The translations under genes and the position numbers were made by a program. From positions 1 to 5,056 of the forward strand of contig JAHWKS010000505.1 of assembly GCA_019347795.1 (NCBI GenBank): a stretch of DNA of 5,056 nucleotides, in the 5' to 3' direction. This document shows positions 1 to 5,056 of the stretch, piece after piece (positions within the stretch are counted from its first letter, which is position 1; every line of letters starts with the position of its first letter). The notes below the pieces were generated by a model. That model was given only the letters and a program-made list of their open reading frames with translations, made no database searches and had not been told where the DNA came from. Source of the stretch: Planctomycetota bacterium (GTDB lineage: Bacteria; Planctomycetota; Planctomycetia; Pirellulales; Pirellulaceae).

Positions 1-34
1 CTTACCCCGCCCCACCCGGCCGCTACCGCGTCCG

Positions 35-55
35 ACCTCCCCACACAGGGGAGGT
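35..55. repeat. Perfect 8-bp hairpin downstream of the phosphoesterase gene
   Basis: ACCTCCCC (35-42) and GGGGAGGT (48-55) are perfectly complementary around a 5-base ACACA loop. The element lies 28 bases beyond the stop codon of the minus-strand phosphoesterase gene, so it could protect or end that transcript. Neither strand has a T-run directly after the stem, so it is not a standard intrinsic terminator. A compact G/C-rich palindrome in a non-coding gap could also be one copy of an interspersed palindromic (REP-like) element, but no second copy is present in this window. The hairpin is directly visible; its role is inferred. Confidence 0.5.
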
Positions 56-82
56 GAAGGACATTAGTTTCTCGAATTGTCC

Positions 83-1414
83 TTAGCGGCGGTTCTCCGG
101 CGTGTCGGGGACTTGCTCGATCAGCTCGTTGGGCTTGCCTTCTCGCTTGCGGAGCGTGAAGGCGTCGTAGAGGCGGCCCACGGCGGTGCGGGCTTCATAC
201 CGCAGCTCGTCGCCGTCCACGGTGATGATCTGATAGAGCTGCGTGTTCTCCGCCGCGCGGCGCATGAAGGGCTCGCGATCGAGCGTATACATCTTCGGGC
301 CGCTCACCGAGACGACGTAGAGCGTGCCGGCCTCCTCGTCGAAGTTCGTGGCGCCGGTGGGCACGTTCTTGTGCGTCATCAGCCCGCTGCGGGCATAGCT
401 GTGGTCATGCCCTTGCAGCACCAGGTCTACGCGGTGCTTGTCGAAGATCGGCTGCCATAACTCTCGCAGGCCGGGATTGTCGCGGCCGCGGGAAGCGGAG
501 TAGATCGGGTGATGGAACGTGATCACCGTCCAGCGGTTCGGGTTATCCGCCAGGACGGATTCCAGCCACGCAACCTGCGCTTCCTGCTTCTCGTTCGAGT
601 TGAGCGAGATCACCCGCACCCCCTGGTAGTCGATCCAGTAGACCGTTTCCTTAAATCCCTCGGGCCCGTTCTGCGGAAACGCGAACACCGCCGGCCAGTG
701 CGGCGTGAGCGCCCGCTCGCCGGAGGCGCTGGAGTACTCGTGATTGCCGGGGGTGGCGATGCAGGAGGCCATGCGGTGGATGTGACTGCCGGCGTAGAAC
801 CATTCGCCCCACTCGCCGTCGTTGGTGGCGCGGTTCACCAGGTCCCCGGCGTGCAGGAGAAAGGCCGCCTTGGGGGCGTCGCGGTACGCCTCTCGCACCA
901 CGCGCGACCAGTACGACTTGATCTCGTTCTGCGCATCGCCGAAATAGACGAAGGTGAACGGCTCAGGCTTCTCCGAGGCGGTGGAGAACTGCGACCACTC
1001 GCTCCAGTTCTCGCCGTCCCCCACGCGGTACGCGTACCGCGTCTGGGGCTTGAGCTTCTCGAAGACGGCCGAGTGATAATGCGCCTCGCCCAGGTTCGTC
1101 TCCAGCTTGGATGTTTCCGCCTCCACTCGAGCTGCCTTAAAACTGAAAAAGGGGCCGTCCTCCGCCACCGCGACTTCCGCGAAAGCGCGATGAACCGAGG
1201 TGTCCGTCCGCCACGTGACCGCCTGCGTCGCGGCCGGATCGCCATTCCAGGTGAGCACAATCCGGTCGGGAATGGCCGAAGGCCGATACGCCTCCTTATC
1301 CGGCACGCGCTGAGGCTCAGGATGCGCGTGTCCCTCGTGTCCGAGGACGCCCGGCGCCGTCGCCAGGACGCCGAGGGTCAAAAAGACGAACGATTGCAGC
1401 AATACTCTTGGCAT
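83..1414 (-). CDS. Exported purple-acid-phosphatase-like metallophosphoesterase
   Basis: A predicted phosphate-ester hydrolase of the calcineurin-like metallophosphoesterase superfamily, acting outside the cytoplasm. From the preferred start it has 443 residues. Residues 1-25 form a signal peptide with a hydrophobic core, and the mature N-terminus is His-rich (H26, H29, H31). Residues about 49-148 look like the fibronectin-III-like N-terminal domain of purple acid phosphatases. The catalytic domain then shows the metal-site motifs in order: GDAQ (D160), GDLVN (D191), GNHE (N224, H225), HHPIY (H301) and GHDH (H336, H338). The Tyr of the classical GDxxY motif, which gives purple enzymes their colour, is replaced by N194, so the enzyme is probably not purple. 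The metal type and substrate (phosphomonoester, phosphodiester or nucleotide) cannot be read from sequence. The open frame extends six codons further, to an ATG at 1432, but only the ATG at 1414 has a good Shine-Dalgarno match. The family call is strong; the substrate is unknown. Confidence 0.9.
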   Translation of the reverse strand: MPRVLLQSFVFLTLGVLATAPGVLGHEGHAHPEPQRVPDKEAYRPSAIPDRIVLTWNGDPAATQAVTWRTDTSVHRAFAEVAVAEDGPFFSFKAARVEAETSKLETNLGEAHYHSAVFEKLKPQTRYAYRVGDGENWSEWSQFSTASEKPEPFTFVYFGDAQNEIKSYWSRVVREAYRDAPKAAFLLHAGDLVNRATNDGEWGEWFYAGSHIHRMASCIATPGNHEYSSASGERALTPHWPAVFAFPQNGPEGFKETVYWIDYQGVRVISLNSNEKQEAQVAWLESVLADNPNRWTVITFHHPIYSASRGRDNPGLRELWQPIFDKHRVDLVLQGHDHSYARSGLMTHKNVPTGATNFDEEAGTLYVVSVSGPKMYTLDREPFMRRAAENTQLYQIITVDGDELRYEARTAVGRLYDAFTLRKREGKPNELIEQVPDTPENRR

Positions 1415-1421
1415 GAGAAAT

Positions 1422-1425
1422 CTCC
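1422..1425 (-). promoter_or_regulatory. Shine-Dalgarno site that decides the phosphoesterase start
   Basis: Read on the minus strand, GGAG lies 7 bases before the ATG at 1414-1412. The upstream in-frame ATG at 1432-1430 is preceded by pyrimidine-mixed sequence with no such match. Starting at 1414 also places the hydrophobic core of the signal peptide straight after a short Met-Pro-Arg n-region. The alternative start would add Met-Thr-Arg-Arg-Phe-Leu, which also suits a signal peptide, so the choice is likely rather than certain. Confidence 0.55.
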
Positions 1426-1458
1426 GCGTCATACGAATGCGACGTTAGTAGGCAACCT

Positions 1459-1486
1459 TTTATATCACAACTCCCTTCAATGACAT
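1459..1486 (-). promoter_or_regulatory. Candidate promoter of the phosphoesterase gene
   Basis: On the minus strand a -10-like TATAAA (1464-1459) is preceded by TGA, giving an extended -10 (TGnTATAAT type). ATGTCA (1486-1481), matching the TTGACA consensus at four of six positions, sits 16 bases upstream. Transcription would start near 1452, leaving a leader of about 38 bases before the ATG at 1414. This is the most AT-rich patch in an otherwise GC-rich gap. The -35 match is weak, and the box assignment is inference. Confidence 0.4.
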
Positions 1487-1536
1487 GCCCTGCACTCCGT
1501 CGATGAGCGGTCGAGAGCATCGTGGCGGTAGGCGAA

Positions 1537-1586
1537 GTTTCACCGGCCGGTGAGAAACCGGCGCGGGAATTGCTCCGAAGTTCCCG
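1537..1586 (+). promoter_or_regulatory. Structured leader with two hairpins before the large secreted-protein gene
   Basis: Two inverted repeats lie 60-110 bases upstream of the ATG at 1645. The first centres on the perfect 12-base palindrome CACCGGCCGGTG (1541-1552), which can pair a few bases further out (TTT at 1538-1540 with AGA at 1553-1555, one G-T pair). The second pairs CGGGAA (1564-1569) with TTCCCG (1581-1586) and can extend inward to leave a loop of about 7 bases. The region is open in the frame of the downstream gene from a GTG at 1522. The conserved-looking signal peptide begins only at 1645, so this stretch is better read as an untranslated leader. The palindrome could also be a site for a dimeric regulator. 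No plus-strand promoter could be defined upstream with confidence. Confidence 0.3.
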
Positions 1587-1631
1587 ATGCCAAACCTGCT
1601 CGGCGGCGGGCCTCCGAGACCTCTTGGGACG

Positions 1632-1637
1632 AAGGGA
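1632..1637 (+). promoter_or_regulatory. Shine-Dalgarno-like site that decides the start at 1645
   Basis: AAGGGA ends 7 bases before the ATG at 1645-1647. The alternative GTG at 1522, 41 codons upstream, has no comparable purine-rich site. It would also place a charged, Cys-containing stretch before the signal peptide. A third choice, the ATG at 1672, would remove the Leu-Arg-Arg n-region. Confidence 0.5.
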
Positions 1638-1644
1638 TCGTGTC

Positions 1645-4074
1645 ATGGCCGCGCTGTATTTGCGTCGAGTGATGGGAGTCGCCGTTCTCGCATTATCCGC
1701 GGCGACGCCTGCGGCGGGCGAGGAGTCGCTGCGAAACAGCACTTCGTTGAGCTTCGTCCCCGCCGACGCGGCATTCTTCCGCGCCTGCCTCCGCACGCGG
1801 GAGCAATTCGACGCTGTGGTCGAGAGCGAGGCGATGCGGCGCGTGGCCGAGGCGCCCAATATGGCCCGCTGGCTGGCGATGGTCCGCGAGCAGTGGCAGG
1901 ACCCCGATCGTGGCGGATTGAAGGCGTGGCTGGAGCAGCCGGAGAATCGCGAGTTGGCCGAGTTCGCCATCGACGCCGTCTCGCATGAAATCTTCTGGTA
2001 CGGGGACGCCGCCTTCGCCGACGCCCTGGACCTTTCCGCCTACGTGAACCAGTCGGCCGCCTCGGCGCAGCTTGCCGCGCTGCGTCAGGGCCGCTCGCCG
2101 GAAGAGGCGGAGCAGGCCGCCGCGAACGCCGCGTTGCGCATCCTGGCTCAAGATCCCGACGGCTTGTGCGTTCCGGCGGTGGTGGTCGGCTTCAAAGTGA
2201 CCGACGCAGACCGTGCGCAGCGACAGCTCGCGCGGCTGGAGGAAGGACTGAAATCTCTGCTCGCGCAACAAACAGAGTTGGGGGAGCGGCTGCGTCGCGA
2301 GCAAGTGGCCGGCGCCGAGTTTCTCACGTGGCGGCTCGACGGCTCTCTATTGCCGTGGGACCTCGTGTCTAAGGGAGACGCCAAGGACGCTGATCCGCGG
2401 CTGCGTGAGCGGCTTCAAGCCGTCCTCAAGACGAAGAAGGCGACCGTCAGTCTCGGCGTCCTCGGCGATTACCTGCTTCTGTCGGTCGGCGAAGACAATC
2501 AGCATCTGGCGACCCTCGGCCAGGGACCGCTCTTGATCGACCGGCCGGAGCTGGCGCCGCTGCGGGACATGGGCGATCGCCCGGTCACGGGCGTCGTGTA
2601 CGTCAGCCAGGCGTACCGTGAGCGGGCCGCGGCGGCGAATCAACATCAGCTTTTCGGTTCCTTCTTCGTCGAGGAGTTGCTGAAGCATCCAAAGGCTCAG
2701 GGGGAGCACCTGGGGGTGGTGCTGGATGAGAAGACGCGCGCGGACTTGACCGCCGACCTGAAGTTGCTGGCTCAGGACATCTCCGCCGCGGCGTGGTCGC
2801 ATGGCGCCTCCTTGCGGTTCACCTTCCTCACGCCGCGCGGCTACGAAGGGTATTGGTACGACTGGTCCGAGAACGGACTCCTCGACCCCGAACAGCCGCT
2901 CACGATTCTCGACCACGTGGGAGACAACCCGGTCGCTTTCTTCGCGCTGCGGCGGAAGGTCACGGGAGAGGACTACGACCAGACGGTGAAGTGGGTGGGG
3001 AAAGCGGAGAGCCACTTTGAAAGAATCGTCGTCCCGCAGTGGGCCGAGCCGCAGCAAGCGTCGTACGCCTCGCTTCGCGAGCAGTGGCAGGCGCTCTGGG
3101 CGGAGCTCGATCGCGCGACGCGGGAGATGATCCTTCCCGCCCTGGACGGACAATCAGCGCTGGTGCTCACGCAGCGGACGCCCCGAGCGACGGAATCCGC
3201 CGAAGGCGAAAGCGCGGAGCCGCCGCGCTCGGAGTCGCCGAGACTTGCGTTGGCCCTCATGTGCGGCGTGAGCGACGCGGAGAAGTTTCAAGAGGGACTG
3301 CGGACGTACCTCGCCGTCGCCCGGGAAGTTTGGGAGGGAGTGCGGGACCTGATCCACGACGTGCGCGCGGAGGCCCGAGCGGAAACCGGCGTGCGCGACG
3401 TCGCGCTCCCCGAGATTCCCGACAGCGAGATCCTGCTGCCGGAAAAGCGCGACTTGACGCACGGGACGATGTGGCTCTACTCGCTGCCCGATTGGCGACG
3501 GAACGCCGAGCCGCGGGCGCCCAACCTGGCGCTCTCGGACGAGTTTGTGGTGTTGTCGCTGCGGCCGGAGGTTTCCGCCCGCCTCTTGGAAAGCGGGGCC
3601 TTTGAGGACGCGGGGCCGCTGGCCGACCTCGATCGAGCGTTGGCGGCCGCCGCCTATCTCGACTTCCCGCAACTCGTGGACGTTGTTCAGCCGCGGTTGG
3701 AGAAGGCGGTTGATCGGGCGCGCGAGCGGCGAGCGGAGCGAGAACGGGAGGCCCGTGCGGAAGCCGGTTCACGGACCCCGTCACGCGCGGCAACTCCGCG
3801 AGCGGCGCCGGCGGCTGCTTCGCGGGTTCCGACGCCTCCGCCCGCGACGCGATCCTCGACGCCGGCAAGCCGTCGCGTCGAGGAGTCGCAGACGCCGCAC
3901 GACGACAAGCCGGCCTTGCGACTGGCGCTGGACGTGCTGCGCTGCTTCCGCGGCTTCGCCTGCGCGACTTACGCCGAAGGGGACGCGACCGTGACGCACT
4001 ACGAGCTGCGTTTCCAGGACATGGCGCGCGAGGAGACAAAGCCGCGGCCGGCGGCGCCGCCGGAGAATCGCTAG
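1645..4074 (+). CDS. Large exported protein of unknown function with two internal repeats
   Basis: This is an 809-residue protein whose function I do not recognise. Its style recalls large secreted hypothetical proteins of planctomycetes, and its layout loosely resembles DUF3352-type proteins. Residues 1-25 form a signal peptide (Leu-Arg-Arg, then a hydrophobic core ending Pro-Ala-Ala-Gly). No further membrane segment, lipobox or catalytic motif is evident. The rest reads as two diverged copies of one unit, about residues 36-408 and 424-794. Matching landmarks are AFF (43-45 and 431-433), REQWQ (81-85 and 478-482), a V-T/S-D-A-D/E strand turn (185-189 and 542-546), and a G/S-D-Y/E-LLLS-type strand (274-281 and 631-639). 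A closing beta-rich segment (385-394 and 777-790) also matches. Residues 691-744 form a charged, then Pro/Ser/Thr/Ala-rich insert. The phosphoesterase gene upstream is divergent, and a likely terminator follows. The open frame reaches back to a GTG at 1522, but the Shine-Dalgarno-like site and signal peptide favour 1645. That the gene is real and exported is well supported; its function is not. Confidence 0.85.
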   Translation: MAALYLRRVMGVAVLALSAATPAAGEESLRNSTSLSFVPADAAFFRACLRTREQFDAVVESEAMRRVAEAPNMARWLAMVREQWQDPDRGGLKAWLEQPENRELAEFAIDAVSHEIFWYGDAAFADALDLSAYVNQSAASAQLAALRQGRSPEEAEQAAANAALRILAQDPDGLCVPAVVVGFKVTDADRAQRQLARLEEGLKSLLAQQTELGERLRREQVAGAEFLTWRLDGSLLPWDLVSKGDAKDADPRLRERLQAVLKTKKATVSLGVLGDYLLLSVGEDNQHLATLGQGPLLIDRPELAPLRDMGDRPVTGVVYVSQAYRERAAAANQHQLFGSFFVEELLKHPKAQGEHLGVVLDEKTRADLTADLKLLAQDISAAAWSHGASLRFTFLTPRGYEGYWYDWSENGLLDPEQPLTILDHVGDNPVAFFALRRKVTGEDYDQTVKWVGKAESHFERIVVPQWAEPQQASYASLREQWQALWAELDRATREMILPALDGQSALVLTQRTPRATESAEGESAEPPRSESPRLALALMCGVSDAEKFQEGLRTYLAVAREVWEGVRDLIHDVRAEARAETGVRDVALPEIPDSEILLPEKRDLTHGTMWLYSLPDWRRNAEPRAPNLALSDEFVVLSLRPEVSARLLESGAFEDAGPLADLDRALAAAAYLDFPQLVDVVQPRLEKAVDRARERRAEREREARAEAGSRTPSRAATPRAAPAAASRVPTPPPATRSSTPASRRVEESQTPHDDKPALRLALDVLRCFRGFACATYAEGDATVTHYELRFQDMAREETKPRPAAPPENR
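1750..4026 (+). repeat. Internal duplication within the large secreted protein
   Basis: The first unit covers about 1750-2868 and the second about 2914-4026. Each runs in the same order: an AFF-x-LR-type start with an acidic/aromatic helix (REQFDAVV against GEDYDQTV), a REQWQ helix, a strand ending in V-T/S-D-A and an amphipathic helix ending in EGL, then a strand pair around GDYLLLSV against DEFVVLSL. Each then has a Val/Ala-rich strand ending in Tyr (VVYVS against AAYLDF) and a final beta segment with Leu-Arg-Phe. Identity is low outside these landmarks, so the boundaries are approximate. This was judged by eye, without an alignment program. Confidence 0.55.
3715..3876 (+). other. Low-complexity insert coding for a charged then Pro/Ser/Thr/Ala-rich linker
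   Basis: Residues 691-744 of the large secreted protein. The first part is an Arg/Glu/Ala helix-like stretch (RERRAEREREARAEA). The second part is a disordered stretch of Ser, Thr, Pro, Ala and Arg with several TP dipeptides. It splits the second repeat unit where the first unit has about 50 ordinary residues. The likely role is a flexible or surface-exposed linker. Such segments change length readily between relatives. In-frame coding resumes normally afterwards, so it does not look like a frameshift. Confidence 0.6.
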
Positions 4075-4095
4075 GATCGTCGCCGGCGGTCTCGG

Positions 4096-4125
4096 CCGGC
4101 AGGCATGGCCGGATGGTTTTCTTTT
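4096..4125 (+). terminator. Candidate intrinsic terminator after the large secreted-protein gene
   Basis: CCGGC (4096-4100) pairs with GCCGG (4108-4112) around a 7-base loop. After ATGG comes TTTTCTTTT (4117-4125), the only T-rich run in this gap. An overlapping alternative hairpin uses GCCGGC at 4082-4087 and 4095-4100, further from the T-run. The stem is short and the T-run is set off by four bases, so efficiency is uncertain. The site, 22-50 bases past the stop codon, is where a terminator is expected before the independent promoter at 4142. Confidence 0.4.
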
Positions 4126-4141
4126 CGCCACGTGTTCGCGT

Positions 4142-4169
4142 TTGACAACGCTCCCGGGCGGCCTATGTT
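4142..4169 (+). promoter_or_regulatory. Sigma-70-type promoter of the response regulator gene
   Basis: A perfect -35 box TTGACA (4142-4147) is followed by a 16-base spacer and TATGTT (4164-4169), which matches the -10 consensus at four of six positions. Transcription would begin near 4176, giving a leader of about 100 bases before the ATG at 4278. A perfect TTGACA at correct spacing, between a candidate terminator and a gene start in GC-rich DNA, is the strongest promoter signal in the window. Confidence 0.6.
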
Positions 4170-4265
4170 TCAATCAGGCTGCAATCCAGGCCCGCCGAGC
4201 CGACAGGGACGCAATCGCGTGCAGCCGGCCGTCCGCCTTCCCGGCTCCCTCGACTCGGAGCCTCC

Positions 4266-4270
4266 GGGAG
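4266..4270 (+). promoter_or_regulatory. Ribosome binding site of the response regulator, possibly sequestered
   Basis: GGGAG lies 7 bases before the ATG at 4278, a good Shine-Dalgarno match that fixes the start. The same five bases are perfectly complementary to CTCCC at 4245-4249 in the leader, so a short helix could mask the site. A five-base helix in GC-rich sequence may be chance. Confidence 0.6.
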
Positions 4271-4277
4271 AATCGCC

Positions 4278-4709
4278 ATGACCGCGGAGATCACTGCCCA
4301 GGCCGAGCTCCTCGAGGCGCCTTCGCCCCAGGCGCGGTCGATCCTGGTGATCGAAGACGACCAGGGACAGCGGGAAGCGTTGATCTTCCGCCTCTCCCGC
4401 GTCGGCTACCGGGTCCGCGCGGCCGGCGCGGGGCGCGAAGGCTTGGCGATGGCCCGCGAGGATCGGCCCCACCTGGTGCTGCTGGATCTGCGGCTTCCGG
4501 ATGTGGAAGGCTTCGCGATCGGCGAGGCCCTGGCCGACGATCCCCGCACGTGCGGCGTGCCGGTAATCGTGCTCAGCGCGATGGAGCGGCCCGACATCAT
4601 CCGCCGCACCCGCGCCGCCGGCTGCCAATACTTCGTCCGCAAGCCGTACGACCCGAACGCGCTGTTGGTGCTGATCGAATCCGCCATCGCCGAAGCAGCA
4701 GGCTGGTAA
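4278..4709 (+). CDS. Stand-alone receiver-domain response regulator
   Basis: A 143-residue cytoplasmic protein made almost entirely of one CheY-like receiver domain, which takes a phosphoryl group from a histidine kinase. Residues 1-20 are a short Ala/Glu/Gln-rich extension. The receiver then shows the full set of key residues: acidic metal-binding cluster E26-D27-D28, phospho-acceptor D70 in LVLLDLRLP, switch S100 in VIVLSA, aromatic switch F119, and K122 followed by Pro-Tyr-Asp-Pro. The chain ends right after the last helix with no DNA-binding, GGDEF or other output domain. It therefore probably works through protein contact or as a phosphorelay intermediate. No histidine kinase or chemotaxis gene is in the window, so its partner is unknown. 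It has its own promoter and ribosome binding site. The family and an active phospho-acceptor site are clear; the pathway is not, and no specific gene symbol is justified. Confidence 0.93.
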   Translation: MTAEITAQAELLEAPSPQARSILVIEDDQGQREALIFRLSRVGYRVRAAGAGREGLAMAREDRPHLVLLDLRLPDVEGFAIGEALADDPRTCGVPVIVLSAMERPDIIRRTRAAGCQYFVRKPYDPNALLVLIESAIAEAAGW

Positions 4710-4779
4710 GCGGAATGTCCAGAGGAAGTCGGGGGCGACGGCCGGGATCGGTGTGGGAATCCTTTGGGACGTGCTTCTT

Positions 4780-5056
4780 TCAGGGGCGCGCCGACGGGGC
4801 GCCGGCGACGGCCCGATCCATCTCTTCGCGGCTCCACCGGGGAACTTCCAGGCCGTCGTGCTTCAGCAGCGCCTCGAACCACAGTTGGGCCATGATCTCG
4901 TTGCCGAGGGGGCCGGGATGCAACCGATCACGGGCGAAAGCTTGGGGGTAATGCCGCTTTGTCGGCGTCCACACATCCGGGCCGGCATGCACGTGCGGGT
5001 CTTCCCCCTTCAGGAACTCGGCGAGGGCGAGCCGCTCGTTGCCGATCTCCGGCTCC
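4780..5056 (-). CDS. GDSL/SGNH-family hydrolase, C-terminal part (gene runs off the right edge)
   Basis: The minus-strand frame stays open from the window edge to a TGA at 4782-4780, giving the last 91 residues. The sequence ARDRLHPGPLGNEIMAQLWF carries the D-x-x-H-P block (Asp at 4929-4927, His at 4920-4918). This block supplies the Asp and His of the Ser-His-Asp triad in SGNH/GDSL hydrolases, and the LGNEIMAQ helix after it is typical. The nucleophile-Ser block (GDS) would lie further right, outside the window. An internal GTG at 4992 is not a credible start, because the upstream codons read as good protein (including ALAEFLKGEDPHVHAGPDVW). Family members hydrolyse esters such as acetyl groups on sugars or lipids; the substrate here is unknown. 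Export cannot be judged without the N-terminus. The gene converges on the response regulator with a 70-base gap that shows no clear terminator, only a 4-bp GTCG/CGAC stem at 4728-4739. Confidence 0.8.
   Translation of the reverse strand, partial: EPEIGNERLALAEFLKGEDPHVHAGPDVWTPTKRHYPQAFARDRLHPGPLGNEIMAQLWFEALLKHDGLEVPRWSREEMDRAVAGAPSARP

Noticed and set aside
509..1483. Long plus-strand open frame opposite the phosphoesterase gene
   Set aside because: It is an Arg/Val/Leu-rich shadow of a well-supported minus-strand enzyme, with no recognisable domain.
1531..1610. Resemblance of GGTGAGAAACCGGCGCGG, and of CCAAACCTGC downstream, to parts of a cobalamin riboswitch
   Set aside because: The conserved GGGAA and ACUGU blocks are absent, the spacing to the GTG is too long, and the hairpin is explained by a simple palindrome. 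A run of Infernal with the cobalamin models would settle it.
1522..1644. N-terminal extension of the large secreted protein from the GTG at 1522
   Set aside because: It would bury the signal peptide 41 residues inside the protein and has no good ribosome binding site, whereas the ATG at 1645 has both.
3257..4039. Long minus-strand open frames opposite the second half of the secreted protein gene
   Set aside because: Translations are Arg/Ala/Pro/Ser-rich low-complexity sequence typical of antisense frames in GC-rich DNA.
4170..4628. Minus-strand open frame opposite the response regulator
   Set aside because: It is antisense to a gene with all receiver-domain residues intact and has no ribosome site or recognisable family.
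4728..4739. GTCG-GGGG-CGAC hairpin between the convergent genes as a terminator
   Set aside because: The stem is only four base pairs and neither strand has a T-run after it.
4142..4951. 269-residue plus-strand open frame overlapping the response regulator
   Set aside because: It begins inside the -35 box of the promoter, runs out of frame through a clear receiver domain and then antisense to the hydrolase, and shows no domain.

Overview
The window is about 65% GC and gene-dense. It looks like chromosomal DNA from a planctomycete, most likely the Pirellulales or a related lineage. This rests on family resemblance from memory: a secreted purple-acid-phosphatase-like enzyme with a GDAQ...GDLVN signature, a very large secreted protein of unknown function opening with a 'VPADAAFF' type motif, and a GDSL/SGNH hydrolase tail containing 'GEDPHVHAGPDVWTP'. 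No database search was possible. There are no tRNA or rRNA genes, CRISPR arrays, transposases or phage genes.

Layout. Positions 1-82 are non-coding and hold a perfect 8-bp hairpin (35-55) just beyond the end of the first gene. A minus-strand gene (83-1414) encodes an exported metallophosphoesterase with an N-terminal fibronectin-III-like domain. A divergent intergenic stretch (1415-1644) holds a candidate promoter for that gene and a structured leader for the next. A plus-strand gene (1645-4074) encodes an 809-residue exported protein of unknown function. It appears to be built from two diverged copies of one roughly 370-residue unit, with an Arg/Ala/Pro/Ser/Thr-rich insert in the second copy. 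A 203-bp gap (4075-4277) carries a candidate terminator, then a good sigma-70-type promoter. This promoter serves a short plus-strand gene (4278-4709) for a receiver-only response regulator. A convergent minus-strand gene (4780 to beyond the right edge) is the C-terminal end of a GDSL/SGNH hydrolase.

The genes do not form one operon. The first two are divergent, the regulator has its own promoter, and the last two converge. The phosphoesterase, the duplicated protein and possibly the hydrolase would act outside the cytoplasm, while the regulator is cytoplasmic. No shared pathway is visible. In both signal-peptide genes the longest open frame starts upstream of the likely real start, so the starts given here are chosen from Shine-Dalgarno matches and signal-peptide position.

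No clear new multi-gene system is visible. The most interesting object is the internally duplicated secreted protein and its leader.
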